Shown: positions 34,031 through 43,700, numbered from the stretch's first letter. The stretch is 64,000 nt of DNA from Psychroflexus torquis ATCC 700755 (GCF_000153485.2 NC_018721.1:2356001-2420000), one strand, 5' to 3'. Program-made: numbers and translations. The notes: generated by a model from the sequence alone, not told the origin.

Positions 34031-36859
34031 TTAATGAGCTTCCAGCCAGTTTTGTCCTGTACCCATCTCCACATCTAGGGGGACATCCAGTTTAAAGGCA
34101 TTTTCCATCTTGTCTTTAACCAGTGCTGTTAAGGCATCGATTTCGTCTTTGTGAGCATCAAAAATCAATTCATCATGGACTTGCAGGAGCATTTTGGATT
34201 TAAAATTCTGTTCTTCTAAAGCGTCATAAATGTTTATCATCGCAACCTTTATAATGTCTGCAGCGCTTCCTTGGATAGGGGCGTTCACCGCGTTGCGTTC
34301 TGCGGCACTTCGCACTATATGGTTTTTAGCATTGATGTCTTTGAGGTAACGCCGCCTACCCATGACTGTTTTGACGTAACCATGCTCCTTTGCGAATTCC
34401 ACTTGCTCATCCATATAGTCTCTCAACTTAGGATAGGTTTTATAGTAAGTCTCTATCAGCTCCTTAGATTCGTTTCTAGTCAAGTCAGTTTGATTGCTCA
34501 ATCCAAAAGCAGACACTCCATATATAATTCCAAAGTTGACAGTTTTAGCATTGCTTCTCTGCGCTCTGGTCACTTCCTCTATATCCACACCAAATACTCT
34601 TGCCGCAGTTGAGGCGTGAATATCTTCTCCATTTTTAAAAGCATTCATCATCGTTTTTTCCTGACTCAAGGCTGCTATAATTCTAAGTTCTATTTGGGAA
34701 TAATCGGCAGCGAGCAACACATAATTCTCATCTCTAGGGACAAATGCTTTTCTTACTTCACGTCCACGTTCTGTGCGAATGGGGATATTTTGAAGATTAG
34801 GGTTATTGGAGCTCAAACGACCAGTTGCTGCTACGGTTTGCATAAACTCGGTATGGACGCGCTTGGTTCTTGGGTGAATTTGTTTTGGTAAAGCGTCTAC
34901 ATAGGTGCTTTTGAGTTTAGAGAGTTGCCTCCATTCTAAAACCTCGCGTACTATTTTATGATCTTTTGCATAATTAGACAAGACCTCTTCTCCAGTGGAG
35001 TATTGACCAGATTTAGTTTTTTTAGGTTTTTTTGCAATTTCCAATTTGCCAAATAGGATCTCGCCCAATTGTTTTGGGGATCCTATATTAAATTCTCCTT
35101 CCGCTTCCACATATACTGACTTCTCCAGGCGTTCAATGTCCTCATCTAGCTTTTCTGAAATGTTTTCTAAAGCTGATTTATCGAGGTTGATACCTTCAAT
35201 TTCCATAGCTGCCAAGACCCGTAATAAGGGAATCTCCATATCTTTAAACAAAGGCTCGTTGGAGGCTTCTTTTAATTCTTTTTCAAAGTAAGTTTTGAGT
35301 TGAAAGGTAATGTCGGCATCTTCTACAGCATATTGGGTTTGGTCTTCCAAACTTACTGTTCGCATAGTCTTTTGTCTTTTACCTTTTTTACCGATGAGGT
35401 CTTCAATAGGTTGTGGAGAATAGTTGAGGTAAGTTTCTGCCAAGATATTCATATTGTGCCGCATATCTGGGTTGATGATGTAATGCGCAAGCATCGTATC
35501 AAACAACGGTCCTTTTACTTTAAGTTTATAATTGGCCAATACTTTAATGTCATACTTTAAGTTTTGACCTACTTTTTCGATCTCTGTAGATTCAAAAAAT
35601 GGTCTCAACTTTTCTACTAATTCTTGTGCTTCGTTTTGATCCTCCGGAAAGGCCACATAAAAGCCTTTATGGCTCTCCCAAGAAAAAGCAATTCCCACTA
35701 ATTCGGCATCTAGAGTTTTTAAACTGGTAGTTTCTGTATCGAAACACACCGAGTTTTGCTTCATTAGTATTTCTATAAAGAGCTTTAGGGAGAGACCTCC
35801 TTTTACATACTGATAATGGTGGTCTGTGCTTTTTAAGGTTTTGTATCCATCAAAATGACTAGGTTCAATATTGGAAACATCGGTATCGTTTCCAAAAAGA
35901 GAAAATTGTCCAGCTCCAGCAGTTTGGGGAGAGCTTGATGTGTTTTGAGAGGGCTTTTCTACGATAGCTTCTCCTTTGTTGTACATTTTTACAAACTGCT
36001 CTGTCAATCTTCTAAATTCTAACTCTTTAAAGATGTCTAAGACTTTCTCAACATTTGGTGGAGAAACTTCATACTTCACCTCGTCGAAAGTGACGTCACA
36101 GTCAGTAATGATCGTAGCTAGTCTTTTAGATAAGCGTCCTAATTCTGCATTTTTTTCTATTTTCTCTTTCATCTTTCCCTTCAGCTGATCTGTGTTTTCC
36201 AAGAGTACTTCCATGGAACCAAATTGCTGTAGAAATTTCTTAGCGGTCTTTTCACCTACTCCAGGTAAGCCTGGGATATTATCCGCAGCATCTCCCATCA
36301 TACCCAAGAAATCGATGACTTGTTCTGGACGTTCTACTCCAAACTTTTTCTGGACTTCTGGTATGCCCCATTTTTCTACTCCGTTCCCCATTCTTGCAGG
36401 GCGTTGCATAAATATATTCTCAGTAACCAGTTGAGCGAAATCCTTGTCTGGAGTAACCATATGGACTTCATAGTTTTGCTTTTCCGCTTGTATAGCTAGT
36501 GTCCCAATAATATCATCGGCTTCCATACCCGAGATTTCTACGACAGGAATTTCCATAGCGTGGAGAATATCCTGTATAATAGGGATGGAGTCTTTGATAA
36601 CGGTTGGGGTTGCATCTCTATTGGCTTTGTACTCTACATACATTTCTTTTCGATCTTTGCTTCCGTCTTTATCAAAGCAAACTGCCAAATGATCGGGATT
36701 TTCTCGCTTTATGACGTCAAAAAGGGAATTCATAAATCCCATAATGGCAGAAGTATCCTGTCCTTTGGAGTTGATTCTTGGGTTTTTGATGAGGGCATAA
36801 TACCCGCGGAAAATCATCGCATATGCATCAACAAGGAAAAGTCGTTTTTTGGAAGCCAT
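34031..36859 (-). CDS. polA: DNA polymerase I
   Basis: 942 residues with all three domains. The N-terminal 5'-3' exonuclease starts MASKKRLFLVDAYAMIFRGY and contains GMMGDAADNIPGLPGVGEKT. The 3'-5' exonuclease keeps its DxE motif (CFDTETTSL, near 375), so proofreading looks active. The polymerase domain has motif A (LLAADYSQIELRI), motif B (RSNAKTVNFGIIYG) and motif C (QVHDELIFD). It fills gaps in repair and replaces Okazaki primers. Confidence 0.97.
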   Translation of the reverse strand: MASKKRLFLVDAYAMIFRGYYALIKNPRINSKGQDTSAIMGFMNSLFDVIKRENPDHLAVCFDKDGSKDRKEMYVEYKANRDATPTVIKDSIPIIQDILHAMEIPVVEISGMEADDIIGTLAIQAEKQNYEVHMVTPDKDFAQLVTENIFMQRPARMGNGVEKWGIPEVQKKFGVERPEQVIDFLGMMGDAADNIPGLPGVGEKTAKKFLQQFGSMEVLLENTDQLKGKMKEKIEKNAELGRLSKRLATIITDCDVTFDEVKYEVSPPNVEKVLDIFKELEFRRLTEQFVKMYNKGEAIVEKPSQNTSSSPQTAGAGQFSLFGNDTDVSNIEPSHFDGYKTLKSTDHHYQYVKGGLSLKLFIEILMKQNSVCFDTETTSLKTLDAELVGIAFSWESHKGFYVAFPEDQNEAQELVEKLRPFFESTEIEKVGQNLKYDIKVLANYKLKVKGPLFDTMLAHYIINPDMRHNMNILAETYLNYSPQPIEDLIGKKGKRQKTMRTVSLEDQTQYAVEDADITFQLKTYFEKELKEASNEPLFKDMEIPLLRVLAAMEIEGINLDKSALENISEKLDEDIERLEKSVYVEAEGEFNIGSPKQLGEILFGKLEIAKKPKKTKSGQYSTGEEVLSNYAKDHKIVREVLEWRQLSKLKSTYVDALPKQIHPRTKRVHTEFMQTVAATGRLSSNNPNLQNIPIRTERGREVRKAFVPRDENYVLLAADYSQIELRIIAALSQEKTMMNAFKNGEDIHASTAARVFGVDIEEVTRAQRSNAKTVNFGIIYGVSAFGLSNQTDLTRNESKELIETYYKTYPKLRDYMDEQVEFAKEHGYVKTVMGRRRYLKDINAKNHIVRSAAERNAVNAPIQGSAADIIKVAMINIYDALEEQNFKSKMLLQVHDELIFDAHKDEIDALTALVKDKMENAFKLDVPLDVEMGTGQNWLEAH

Positions 36860-37149
36860 AAAGTCAATTTTTATTGAATGTAAATTTAGTTGAAATTATG
36901 GCTTTTCCAAAATTGAACTAGGTGATTGTTCTAACCTTATTTCTATTTAGCTTTCAAGGGCTCTGCCCCCTCTATAAATGAAGGGCTTTTGTCTTTGTTA
37001 CTAAGATTTGCTGGCTCTGATCTTATATTTTTCAATTGCATTTAGAAGCATTAGTTAATGATGCTTTTTCTGAAAAGCGTTTGTATAATTTGGGGCTTTG
37101 GTTTTGATATTTTCGGGACTTAAATTAATATCACGACTGAGCATTCTTG
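36860..37149. other. AT-rich gap upstream of polA
   Basis: About 290 bp holding the presumed polA promoter region. No gene, RNA or repeat was recognised; the repeat array starts at its right edge. Confidence 0.5.
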
Positions 37150-37412
37150 TTTTTTGTTGAAGGCTTTTGAATTTATGTTTAAATTTGTTTCTCGATACTT
37201 TTTTCTTTCCTATTCAGTCAAGTAAAAAACTCGAACTGACAATAATTAGATACTTCTAGTTCTAATGTATCGAGAGGTTTTTGTTATTTGAAGCGTTCTC
37301 GATACAATTTCAATGATTTTTTAAGCAAAAATTCATTGAAACCACTCGAACTGACATTTTTGATATGCTATTATCGTCAAATTTTAATGCTTTGAAAAAG
37401 CTGATATTAAGT
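37150..37412. repeat. Palindromic interspersed repeat, copy 1
   Basis: About 260 bp starting TTTTTTGTTGAAGGCTTTTG. It contains the dyads CTCGATAC...GTATCGAG and ATTTCAATGA...TCATTGAAA, then CCACTCGAACTGACATTTTT, and ends near AAGCTGATATTAAG. Copy 3 (38731-38990) matches it along nearly its full length. Confidence 0.75.
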
Positions 37413-37465
37413 CGATTTGTCCCATCGAGTATTCCGACGTTTTCGGCAGGATTTATAGAGATGTT

Positions 37466-37582
37466 CTTTTTAACTGAAGCGTTCTCGATACAATTTCAAT
37501 GAATTTTTTAATCAAAAATTCATTGAAACCACTCGAACTGACATTTTTAATAAGTACATATTATCAAGTTTTTAAACTTGCC
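37466..37582. repeat. Palindromic interspersed repeat, partial copy 2
   Basis: Only the right half of the unit: ACTGAAGCGTTCTCGATAC, the TTTCAATGAATTTTT/AAAAATTCATTGAAA hairpin and CCACTCGAACTGACATTTTT. It abuts the left end of the IS30 element. Confidence 0.7.
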
Positions 37583-38704
37583 GGATTCAAGTCATAAATG
37601 CAACTTCTGGGTTAAATAATAATTGATCCATTACAAATATAGGATTTTCATAATTGAACCTTTTTCTAGGTCTTAGATTTAATTTCTCTTGTATCTGTTT
37701 TACTTGGTAATCAGTGATTTTTGTAAAGTCTGTTTTTTTAGGTAAATATTGTCTTATCAGTCCGTTTAGGTTTTCGTTTGAACCCCGTTCCCAGGAGTGA
37801 TAAGGTCTTGCAAAATAATAATCTATATTTAGCTCTTGCGCTACCACAAGGTGGTCTGCAAACTCTTTTCCATTATCCGCTGTAATAGTTTTCAAATAAG
37901 GTTTCCAATCCTCTAATAAATCTATGATTGCTAAGCCTACCCCTTTGGATTCTTTAGAAGGAACTTTTTTCATTTTAAGCATTCCAGAGCTTCTATCATT
38001 AATTGTTAGAATAGCTTGATTGTGATTTTTACCTATTATCAAATCCACTTCAAGATCTCCAAAGCGATCTCTGAGCTCCACTTTACTAGGTCGTTTTTCT
38101 ATACTTACCCTGTCTTTTATAATACCCCTAGAATCCTTTGCTGCGCCTCTTTTACGATAACGCCTGCCTTGATGTCTTAGATGCTTATGTAGGGTTCCTT
38201 TATGTTTTTTATCATTCCAGATATGTTGATAAAGTGTTTCAACACTTACACTAGGTTCTTGGTGTTTCTTTAATATCCCTACTACCTGTTCTGGACTATA
38301 ATCTAACTTTAAAAGCCTTTCTGAAGCTGTTTTTATTTCATTTGTAAAACAAATCTGTTTAGGTTTTGTTTTATGTCTCTCGCGACACTTTTTCACAGCT
38401 AATTCATAGCGATATTCACCGCTTCTTTGATCCTTATTACGCTTTAGCTCTCGACTAATTACTGACTTGTCTTTGTCTATACTTTCTGCAATAGCTCTAT
38501 GGTTATAGCCTTCTTTGCGCATTACAGATATTGTATATCTTTGTTCTTTGGTAAGGTGACTCATTGCAACTTCTTTTTTGGCGATTTGATGCTGTAAAAA
38601 TAACCTTTCCATCAAAACAAGAAAGAGGAATATTTTCCTCTTTCTTGTTTTGAAAAAGTAGCTATAATAATCAAATCTAAAAGTTGCATTTATTAGTTGA
38701 ATTC
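37583..38704. mobile_element. IS30-family insertion sequence
   Basis: About 1.1 kb bounded by inverted repeats. The core pair is ATAAATGCAACTT at 37594 and its complement ending at 38693; the match continues outward with mismatches (GGATTCAAGTC versus GAATTCAACTA), which puts the transposase stop codon inside the element. No clear target duplication could be found because the flanks are themselves repeats. The element looks intact. Confidence 0.75.
37587..38564 (-). CDS. IS30-family transposase
   Basis: About 325 residues from the ATG giving MSHLTKEQRYTISVMRKEGY, the usual IS30 start; an upstream ATG at 38615 adds 17 residues. The N-terminal helix-turn-helix (HRAIAESIDKDKSVISREL) is followed by a DDE core: Asp in FGDLEVDLIIGKNH, Asp in TITADNGKEF, Glu in SWERGSNENLNGLIRQYLP. 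It cuts and joins the IS ends. The last codons run through the inner inverted repeat, and the stop lies in its outer part. Confidence 0.93.
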   Translation of the reverse strand: MSHLTKEQRYTISVMRKEGYNHRAIAESIDKDKSVISRELKRNKDQRSGEYRYELAVKKCRERHKTKPKQICFTNEIKTASERLLKLDYSPEQVVGILKKHQEPSVSVETLYQHIWNDKKHKGTLHKHLRHQGRRYRKRGAAKDSRGIIKDRVSIEKRPSKVELRDRFGDLEVDLIIGKNHNQAILTINDRSSGMLKMKKVPSKESKGVGLAIIDLLEDWKPYLKTITADNGKEFADHLVVAQELNIDYYFARPYHSWERGSNENLNGLIRQYLPKKTDFTKITDYQVKQIQEKLNLRPRKRFNYENPIFVMDQLLFNPEVAFMT

Positions 38705-38730
38705 AAGCTTATAAGAAAGCTGATATTAAG

Positions 38731-38990
38731 TTTTTTGTTGAAGGCTTTTGAATTCATGTTTAAATTTGTTTCTCGATATTTTTTTCTTTCCTATTCAGTC
38801 AAGAAAAAAACTCGAAATGACAATAATTACATGCTTTTTAGCACTAATGTATCGAGAGGTTTCTTTTTATCTGAAGCATTCTCGATATAATTTCAATGAA
38901 TTTTTTTAAGCAAATATTCATTGAAACCAATCTAACAGACATTTTTAATACGCTATTATCATCATGTTTTTGAAGCTTCAAAAAGTCCTT
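38731..38990. repeat. Palindromic interspersed repeat, copy 3
   Basis: Starts TTTTTTGTTGAAGGCTTTTG and follows copy 1 through the CTCGATA and TTTCAATGAA dyads to GACATTTTTAATACGCTATTATC. It has more substitutions than copy 1 (CCAATCTAACAGACA in place of CCACTCGAACTGACA). It occupies most of the gap between the IS30 element and the phosphoesterase gene. Confidence 0.75.
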
Positions 38991-39152
38991 CAGCGGAACA
39001 CGGTACCCGACATCCGCATTAATTTAAGAGAATGTAACAGTGGTCTTTTGAATAGTTAATCTTGCTGGATTAAATTCAGAATAAACGCCTCTAAAACTTT
39101 GTTTAAATAGCGGACTAGAAGAACCGCTAAAACTATATTTGCAAAAAAAAAG

Positions 39153-40379
39153 ATGCGCTGGATTGTCCCTATTATTATCCTTCTTGCTATTGAGGTCTAT
39201 GCCTTTCAAGCCTTTAAAACCCTGTTTAAATTTTGGTGGAGCCTTGGGATTTACACTGGCATCACCGCTGTTGTGGTAGGACTGTTGATTTATTCCTTCT
39301 ATGAGTCAAGTCCAAATGTCTCGCTTACTGGTTTTCGAGCTTATATGGGTGGCATTTTCTTAAGTTTACTTTTACTGAAGTTGAGTGTGGTGTTCTGGAT
39401 GTTTGGTGAAGATATTATTCGTTTATTGGTTTATGCTTACCGTAAACTATTCACTACATCCACAGAAAACTTACCCTCTCGACGAAAATTTATAAGCACT
39501 ATTGCTCTTGGACTTGGAGCTATCCCTTTCCTTTCACTTTTGTATGGGATGTACAAGGGTAAGTATAACTTTAAGGTATTGTCCTATGAGTTGGAATTTG
39601 ATAATCTTCCTGAAGCTTTTGACGGCTATACCATTACCCAACTGAGTGATATCCATAGCGGAAGTTTTGATAATACGGAAAAAATTGAATACGCGATCAA
39701 CTTAGTCAATGAACAGGAGTCTGATGTGATCTTATTTACTGGCGATCTCGTTAATAATTTAGCTGATGAAATGACACCTTGGACCCCTCTTTTTAGTCAA
39801 TTGAAAGCGGAAGATGGTGTTTTTTCTATATTGGGAAATCACGATTACGGCGATTATTATAATTTTGAAAGTCAAACTGATAAGCAACAAAATTTTGAAG
39901 ATCTTGTAAATGTTCATTCCGACTTGGGTTGGGATTTATTAAGAAATGAACGCAGAGAATTGGTAAGAGGGGATAGTAAATTACATTTGATTGGCGTTGA
40001 AAATTGGGGGAAAGGAGGTTTCAAAAAAGCAGGGGATTTTGAAAAAGCTGCTGATGGGGTAGAGGCTGCTGACTTTAAGATTTTGATGAGCCATGATCCT
40101 TCTCATTGGGACGAAGTCATTCAACACCATAAGAAAGATGTTCAACTTACATTGAGTGGCCATACCCATGGAATGCAATTTGGGATTGAAATCCCAGGTT
40201 GGTTCAAGTGGAGTCCTGTTCAATATCGCTATGAGCAATGGGCTGGAATATATGAAAATGCCAAGCGATTCATTAACGTCAATCGGGGGTTTGGCTTCTT
40301 GGCCTACCCAGGTAGAGTTGGTATATGGCCAGAAGTGACCGTTATTAAATTGAAGCGAAAATCAAAGACTGAGGTGTAA
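39153..40379 (+). CDS. Membrane-bound metallophosphoesterase (YaeI-like)
   Basis: 408 residues. Four hydrophobic helices lie in the first 130 residues, the last after a twin-arginine-like SRRKFISTIALGLGAIPFL. The calcineurin-type phosphoesterase domain (about 150-395) has all five motifs: QLSDIHSG, FTGDLVNN, LGNHDYGDY, MSHDPSHWD and SGHTHGMQFG. Such enzymes cleave phosphoesters, for example in lipids or nucleotides, with two metal ions at the membrane surface; the substrate is unknown. It stands alone. Confidence 0.9.
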   Translation: MRWIVPIIILLAIEVYAFQAFKTLFKFWWSLGIYTGITAVVVGLLIYSFYESSPNVSLTGFRAYMGGIFLSLLLLKLSVVFWMFGEDIIRLLVYAYRKLFTTSTENLPSRRKFISTIALGLGAIPFLSLLYGMYKGKYNFKVLSYELEFDNLPEAFDGYTITQLSDIHSGSFDNTEKIEYAINLVNEQESDVILFTGDLVNNLADEMTPWTPLFSQLKAEDGVFSILGNHDYGDYYNFESQTDKQQNFEDLVNVHSDLGWDLLRNERRELVRGDSKLHLIGVENWGKGGFKKAGDFEKAADGVEAADFKILMSHDPSHWDEVIQHHKKDVQLTLSGHTHGMQFGIEIPGWFKWSPVQYRYEQWAGIYENAKRFINVNRGFGFLAYPGRVGIWPEVTVIKLKRKSKTEV

Positions 40380-40579
40380 AAAAAGTGGTTTCAAAATTTA
40401 AGTAGTTACCTTTTCCCGAAACTTTTGGAGTTTTAAGGTCTATTAAATAATTGACTATCCATAATTTAAAATTCTGAAATTAGTCTGGCTGCATGATACA
40501 TTCAGAATGATACTTTAATTAGATTTGAGATTGCTTTGTTTGCTTTTAGAAAACGTTTTTGTTATTTAGAATTTAGCAT

Positions 40580-40745
40580 TCAATGGGTACCATATTGATC
40601 GGAAACGCTACCGTTATTAAATTCATAACTGGTTTTTTGAAAGTCGGTACGGATTTCCCCACTTGGAGAAAGCTTTTCAAATAGTGCTTTCGCCTTTTTG
40701 TCATTTTCCATATCGATACTCATCTGAATGCTGGTTCCATCTATA
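40580..40745 (-). pseudogene. 3' fragment of a VOC-family (PhnB-like) gene
   Basis: On the minus strand the last 55 or so codons read GTSIQMSIDMENDKKAKALF, then EKLSPSGEIRTDFQKTSYEF and SVSDQYGTH before a TGA. This matches the C-terminal half of PhnB/glyoxalase-like proteins. The 5' part is missing: the frame is cut exactly at the left end of the MITE at 40746, and nothing similar resumes beyond it. Confidence 0.65.
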
Positions 40746-40907
40746 ATACCAAATTAGACCTATAATGACGCAATAAATCGTTTCTTTTTCGCCTGCTTTT
40801 CATCAAAAATAATTACCGTAGCTAAGGCTATGCTAGTTATTTTTGATTTCAATCAATCAAAAAATAATTCAATTTATTCATACGGCATTATAAATATAAT
40901 TTGGTAT
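40746..40907. mobile_element. Hairpin MITE, short copy
   Basis: 162 bp with terminal inverted repeats ATACCAAATTA...TAATTTGGTAT, continuing with partial pairing to TATAATG. A central hairpin pairs AAAAATAATTACCGTAGC with its partner ending TTATTTTT. ATAAT flanks both ends if the element begins at ACCAAATT. No coding capacity. The same element recurs, longer, at 58848-59059. Confidence 0.75.
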
Positions 40908-41031
40908 AATAGGAGTGTTTTGAGAGACGTCCTATTCCATAATATAAGAACCACTGTTCTTCAATTCAGCATGTTGTGATTTATTTTATATCTATCCTAA
41001 AATTTAAGTATTGAGAAAATCTCTACCTTAA

Positions 41032-42861
41032 CTATGATTCTTGTTTAGTCACTTCGATCCAAGAGTCCACTTGTCGTTCTAAAAGTTCTAAGGGTAAAGC
41101 CCCACTTCCTAAGATGATATCATGGAATTTGCGGATATCGAATCGATCGCCAAGTTGAGTTTCTGCACGTTGTCTTAACTCTTGAATTTTTAACATGCCA
41201 ATTTTATAGCCTGTAGCTTGCCCTGGCATGACCATATAACGCTGAACTTCTGCTATTATAGCATTTTCTGAGATGGAAGAATTATCTTTAAAATATTGAA
41301 TGGCCTCAGCTTCTTTCCAACCTTTGGAATGCAGTCCTGTATCCACTACCAACCTTATAGCTCTCCAAATTTCATTGACTAGTCGTCCAAAATCGTAATA
41401 CGGGTTTTTATATCCTCCCATCTCTTTAGCAAGTTTTTCAGAATATAAAGCCCAGCCTTCTACGTAAGCATTGTAGCCTAGTTGTGTTCTAAAGTTTGGA
41501 ACGGTTTCTAGCTCTTGCGCTACAGAAATTTGCATATGGTGTCCTGGATTGCCTTCATGATAGGCTACGCCTTCCATAGTGGTTTTAGGCATAGATGTCA
41601 TGTCCGAAAGGTGAACATAATAAGTGCCAGGTCTGGACCCGTCTGGAGTTCCCGCGTTGTAATGTTGTGGAGCACCATCTTGCTCTCTAAAGGCTTCTAC
41701 GCGTTTTACTTGTAAACTAGCTTTTGGTAAAATACCAAAATAGTCTGGTAGTTTTTTGGTGAGTTCATCGATATATTGTTTTGCTTCATCAAGATAGGCT
41801 TGACGACCTTCGTCGGTGTTTGGAAAATAAAACTGCTCATCCTCATTTACAAACTTAAAGAACTCTTGCAAGTCACCTTCAAAACCAACTTCGTTTTTGA
41901 TATTAAGCATTTCTTTTTGGATTCTATCTACTTCCTCTAGGCCGATGTTATGGATTTCATCTGCCGTAAGTGATGTCGTGGTAGATGTTTTAAGTGTATA
42001 GTCATAAAAGGCTTTTCCGTTGGGATGCCGACTCACTCCTGTAGGGGTTTCTAAAGCATTTGGGATTTCATTTTCTGTCCAAGCGATGAGATTGTTATAG
42101 GCAGGTTGAAATACTTTAAGCAGCATTTCTCTTGAAGCTGTTCTTAACTCCTTAGCTTGTTGATCATCTATTTTATTTTGAGTTAAAAGACTATCAGTTT
42201 TTCTCAGCATATCGTCATATAAAGGGGAGTTAACCTCTGTGTCTTGAAAAGGCTGCCCTGTGACAATAGCTTTGCTCTGATTTAAGACAGTTTCTAGAGC
42301 AAATCTAGGCGGAAGAATATTTTTGGAAGCTTGAGATTTTGCTCTATCGACCAGTTGATTGATTGCTCTTGCCGTTCCTTGAATTCTACTAACATAAGCT
42401 TGCATATCTTCTAAGCTATCTACTTTATGAAAGTTGATAAGCATGCTAGGAAGTTGCGTATGTATTCCTGTCATTTGGTCGAAGACATACCCTACATCTT
42501 GATACTCTAGGCCTTCTTGAAGAAGCTCATTTTGGTAAAGCCAGATATCATAGGACATTTGGTCTTGCTTATTAAGAGATTGATACTCGAAATTTTTCTT
42601 GAGTTCGTCAACACTCTCCTGCATCCAATTTGCATCTTCGATTTGAGCGTCAAGACTTAAATCATCAATTTGATCATATTTATCCTTTATTCCTAAAGAC
42701 GTTAGCTTTAAGGGGCTTTTTTGGAGAGATTCTTCGTATTTTTCTTCAAACCAAGCGTTGAGGTCTTCGTTTGGAGTTTTTTCTTTTTCTGGAGCTTTAT
42801 CACAAGAATATCCAATAATGAGGAGCAGGACCAATACATGTTTTACTTTTAAAAATGCCAT
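41032..42861 (-). CDS. DUF885 family lipoprotein peptidase
   Basis: 609 residues with a lipoprotein signal (VLLLIIGYSCDKAPEK, lipobox cysteine near residue 20). The rest is a DUF885 domain, a predicted M2/M32-like metallopeptidase fold: the HEXXH-like motif reads YHEGNPGHHMQ near 460, followed by EGWALYSEKLAKEMG, which supplies the third ligand. It is likely an envelope-anchored carboxypeptidase. No operon partner. Confidence 0.88.
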   Translation of the reverse strand: MAFLKVKHVLVLLLIIGYSCDKAPEKEKTPNEDLNAWFEEKYEESLQKSPLKLTSLGIKDKYDQIDDLSLDAQIEDANWMQESVDELKKNFEYQSLNKQDQMSYDIWLYQNELLQEGLEYQDVGYVFDQMTGIHTQLPSMLINFHKVDSLEDMQAYVSRIQGTARAINQLVDRAKSQASKNILPPRFALETVLNQSKAIVTGQPFQDTEVNSPLYDDMLRKTDSLLTQNKIDDQQAKELRTASREMLLKVFQPAYNNLIAWTENEIPNALETPTGVSRHPNGKAFYDYTLKTSTTTSLTADEIHNIGLEEVDRIQKEMLNIKNEVGFEGDLQEFFKFVNEDEQFYFPNTDEGRQAYLDEAKQYIDELTKKLPDYFGILPKASLQVKRVEAFREQDGAPQHYNAGTPDGSRPGTYYVHLSDMTSMPKTTMEGVAYHEGNPGHHMQISVAQELETVPNFRTQLGYNAYVEGWALYSEKLAKEMGGYKNPYYDFGRLVNEIWRAIRLVVDTGLHSKGWKEAEAIQYFKDNSSISENAIIAEVQRYMVMPGQATGYKIGMLKIQELRQRAETQLGDRFDIRKFHDIILGSGALPLELLERQVDSWIEVTKQES

Positions 42862-43089
42862 AGGAGTAAGGGTTTATGGATGTTGTCTTAGCTTAAATTA
42901 ATAGGTGTTTAAAATAGTGGGTTAATTATAATGTATTTTAATTTTAAACAAGTTTTATAAAATGTTATTAGTGGGGAAGTTAATGTAAAAATTTGGAGTT
43001 AAGCTTTCTGTTGAATTATGGAATTAAATAGAGCTATAGTTTTCTTTTTTATACGTGATGAAGTGCTCTGCATATTTTTCAAACAAAAA

Positions 43090-43509
43090 TCAATTTAATT
43101 TATAACGTATTCCTAAAAATCCTCTCACAAATAAGTTATCGAGATCAAATTCATAAATGGGATTAAACTCGATATTAAAAGATAGATCTTTTAGATTTTC
43201 AAAAGGTTTAATGCCAATACCAATTGGAATAACAACGCCATTAATGTTATTTAAGATGGCACCAGCACCCAAGTAAACATCATAACTTGTCTTAGTCACA
43301 ATATTATGATTGATGACAATCTCAGGGGTTATATTATCAATAGAAGTATCTGAATAAATTCTAAGATCTGTCCAAAACCTCTCATTGATATTATAACCAA
43401 CAGCAAATTTTGAGCCTGAACTATTGGTGTAAAATGAGGCTGTAATTTGCGAATAAGTATCAGTTAAAGTGCAGAAGATTAGAAATAAAGATGGAAGGAT
43501 GAGTTTCAT
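43090..43509 (-). CDS. Small outer-membrane beta-barrel-like protein
   Basis: 139 residues with a signal peptide (MKLILPSLFLIFCTLTDTYSQ). The rest alternates short strands and ends FVRGFLGIRYKLN, like Bacteroidota barrel proteins. No family could be named. It is divergent from the HEIGH peptidase gene. Confidence 0.7.
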   Translation of the reverse strand: MKLILPSLFLIFCTLTDTYSQITASFYTNSSGSKFAVGYNINERFWTDLRIYSDTSIDNITPEIVINHNIVTKTSYDVYLGAGAILNNINGVVIPIGIGIKPFENLKDLSFNIEFNPIYEFDLDNLFVRGFLGIRYKLN

Positions 43510-43658
43510 GAGTTTTTTTTAGATGATTCAAATAAATATATTAATTCTCCCAAATAAATCGCGACTTTAATTAATAGGCGTTTGTTAAATAAAACTAAAA
43601 ATTTTACAATTAATTAACTCATAACAACATTAAAAAGTATTTTAGGGCAATATAAATG

Positions 43659-43676
43659 AATAATTGCGCAATTATT
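43659..43676. promoter_or_regulatory. Perfect 18-bp palindrome upstream of the HEIGH peptidase
   Basis: AATAATTGCGCAATTATT is a perfect dyad 24 bp before the start codon at 43701. Its place and symmetry fit a dimeric repressor site, but no regulator is encoded nearby. Confidence 0.4.
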
Positions 43677-43700
43677 TCTAACTAAATTAAATTAAAAATT

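Noticed and set aside
34271-36877. Several plus-strand frames opposite polA
   Set aside because: All lie within conserved polA coding sequence and are antisense artefacts.
38684-38890. Short open frame on the plus strand right of IS30
   Set aside because: It lies inside repeat copy 3 and the IS end; the translation only mirrors the repeat, and copy 1 does not conserve it.
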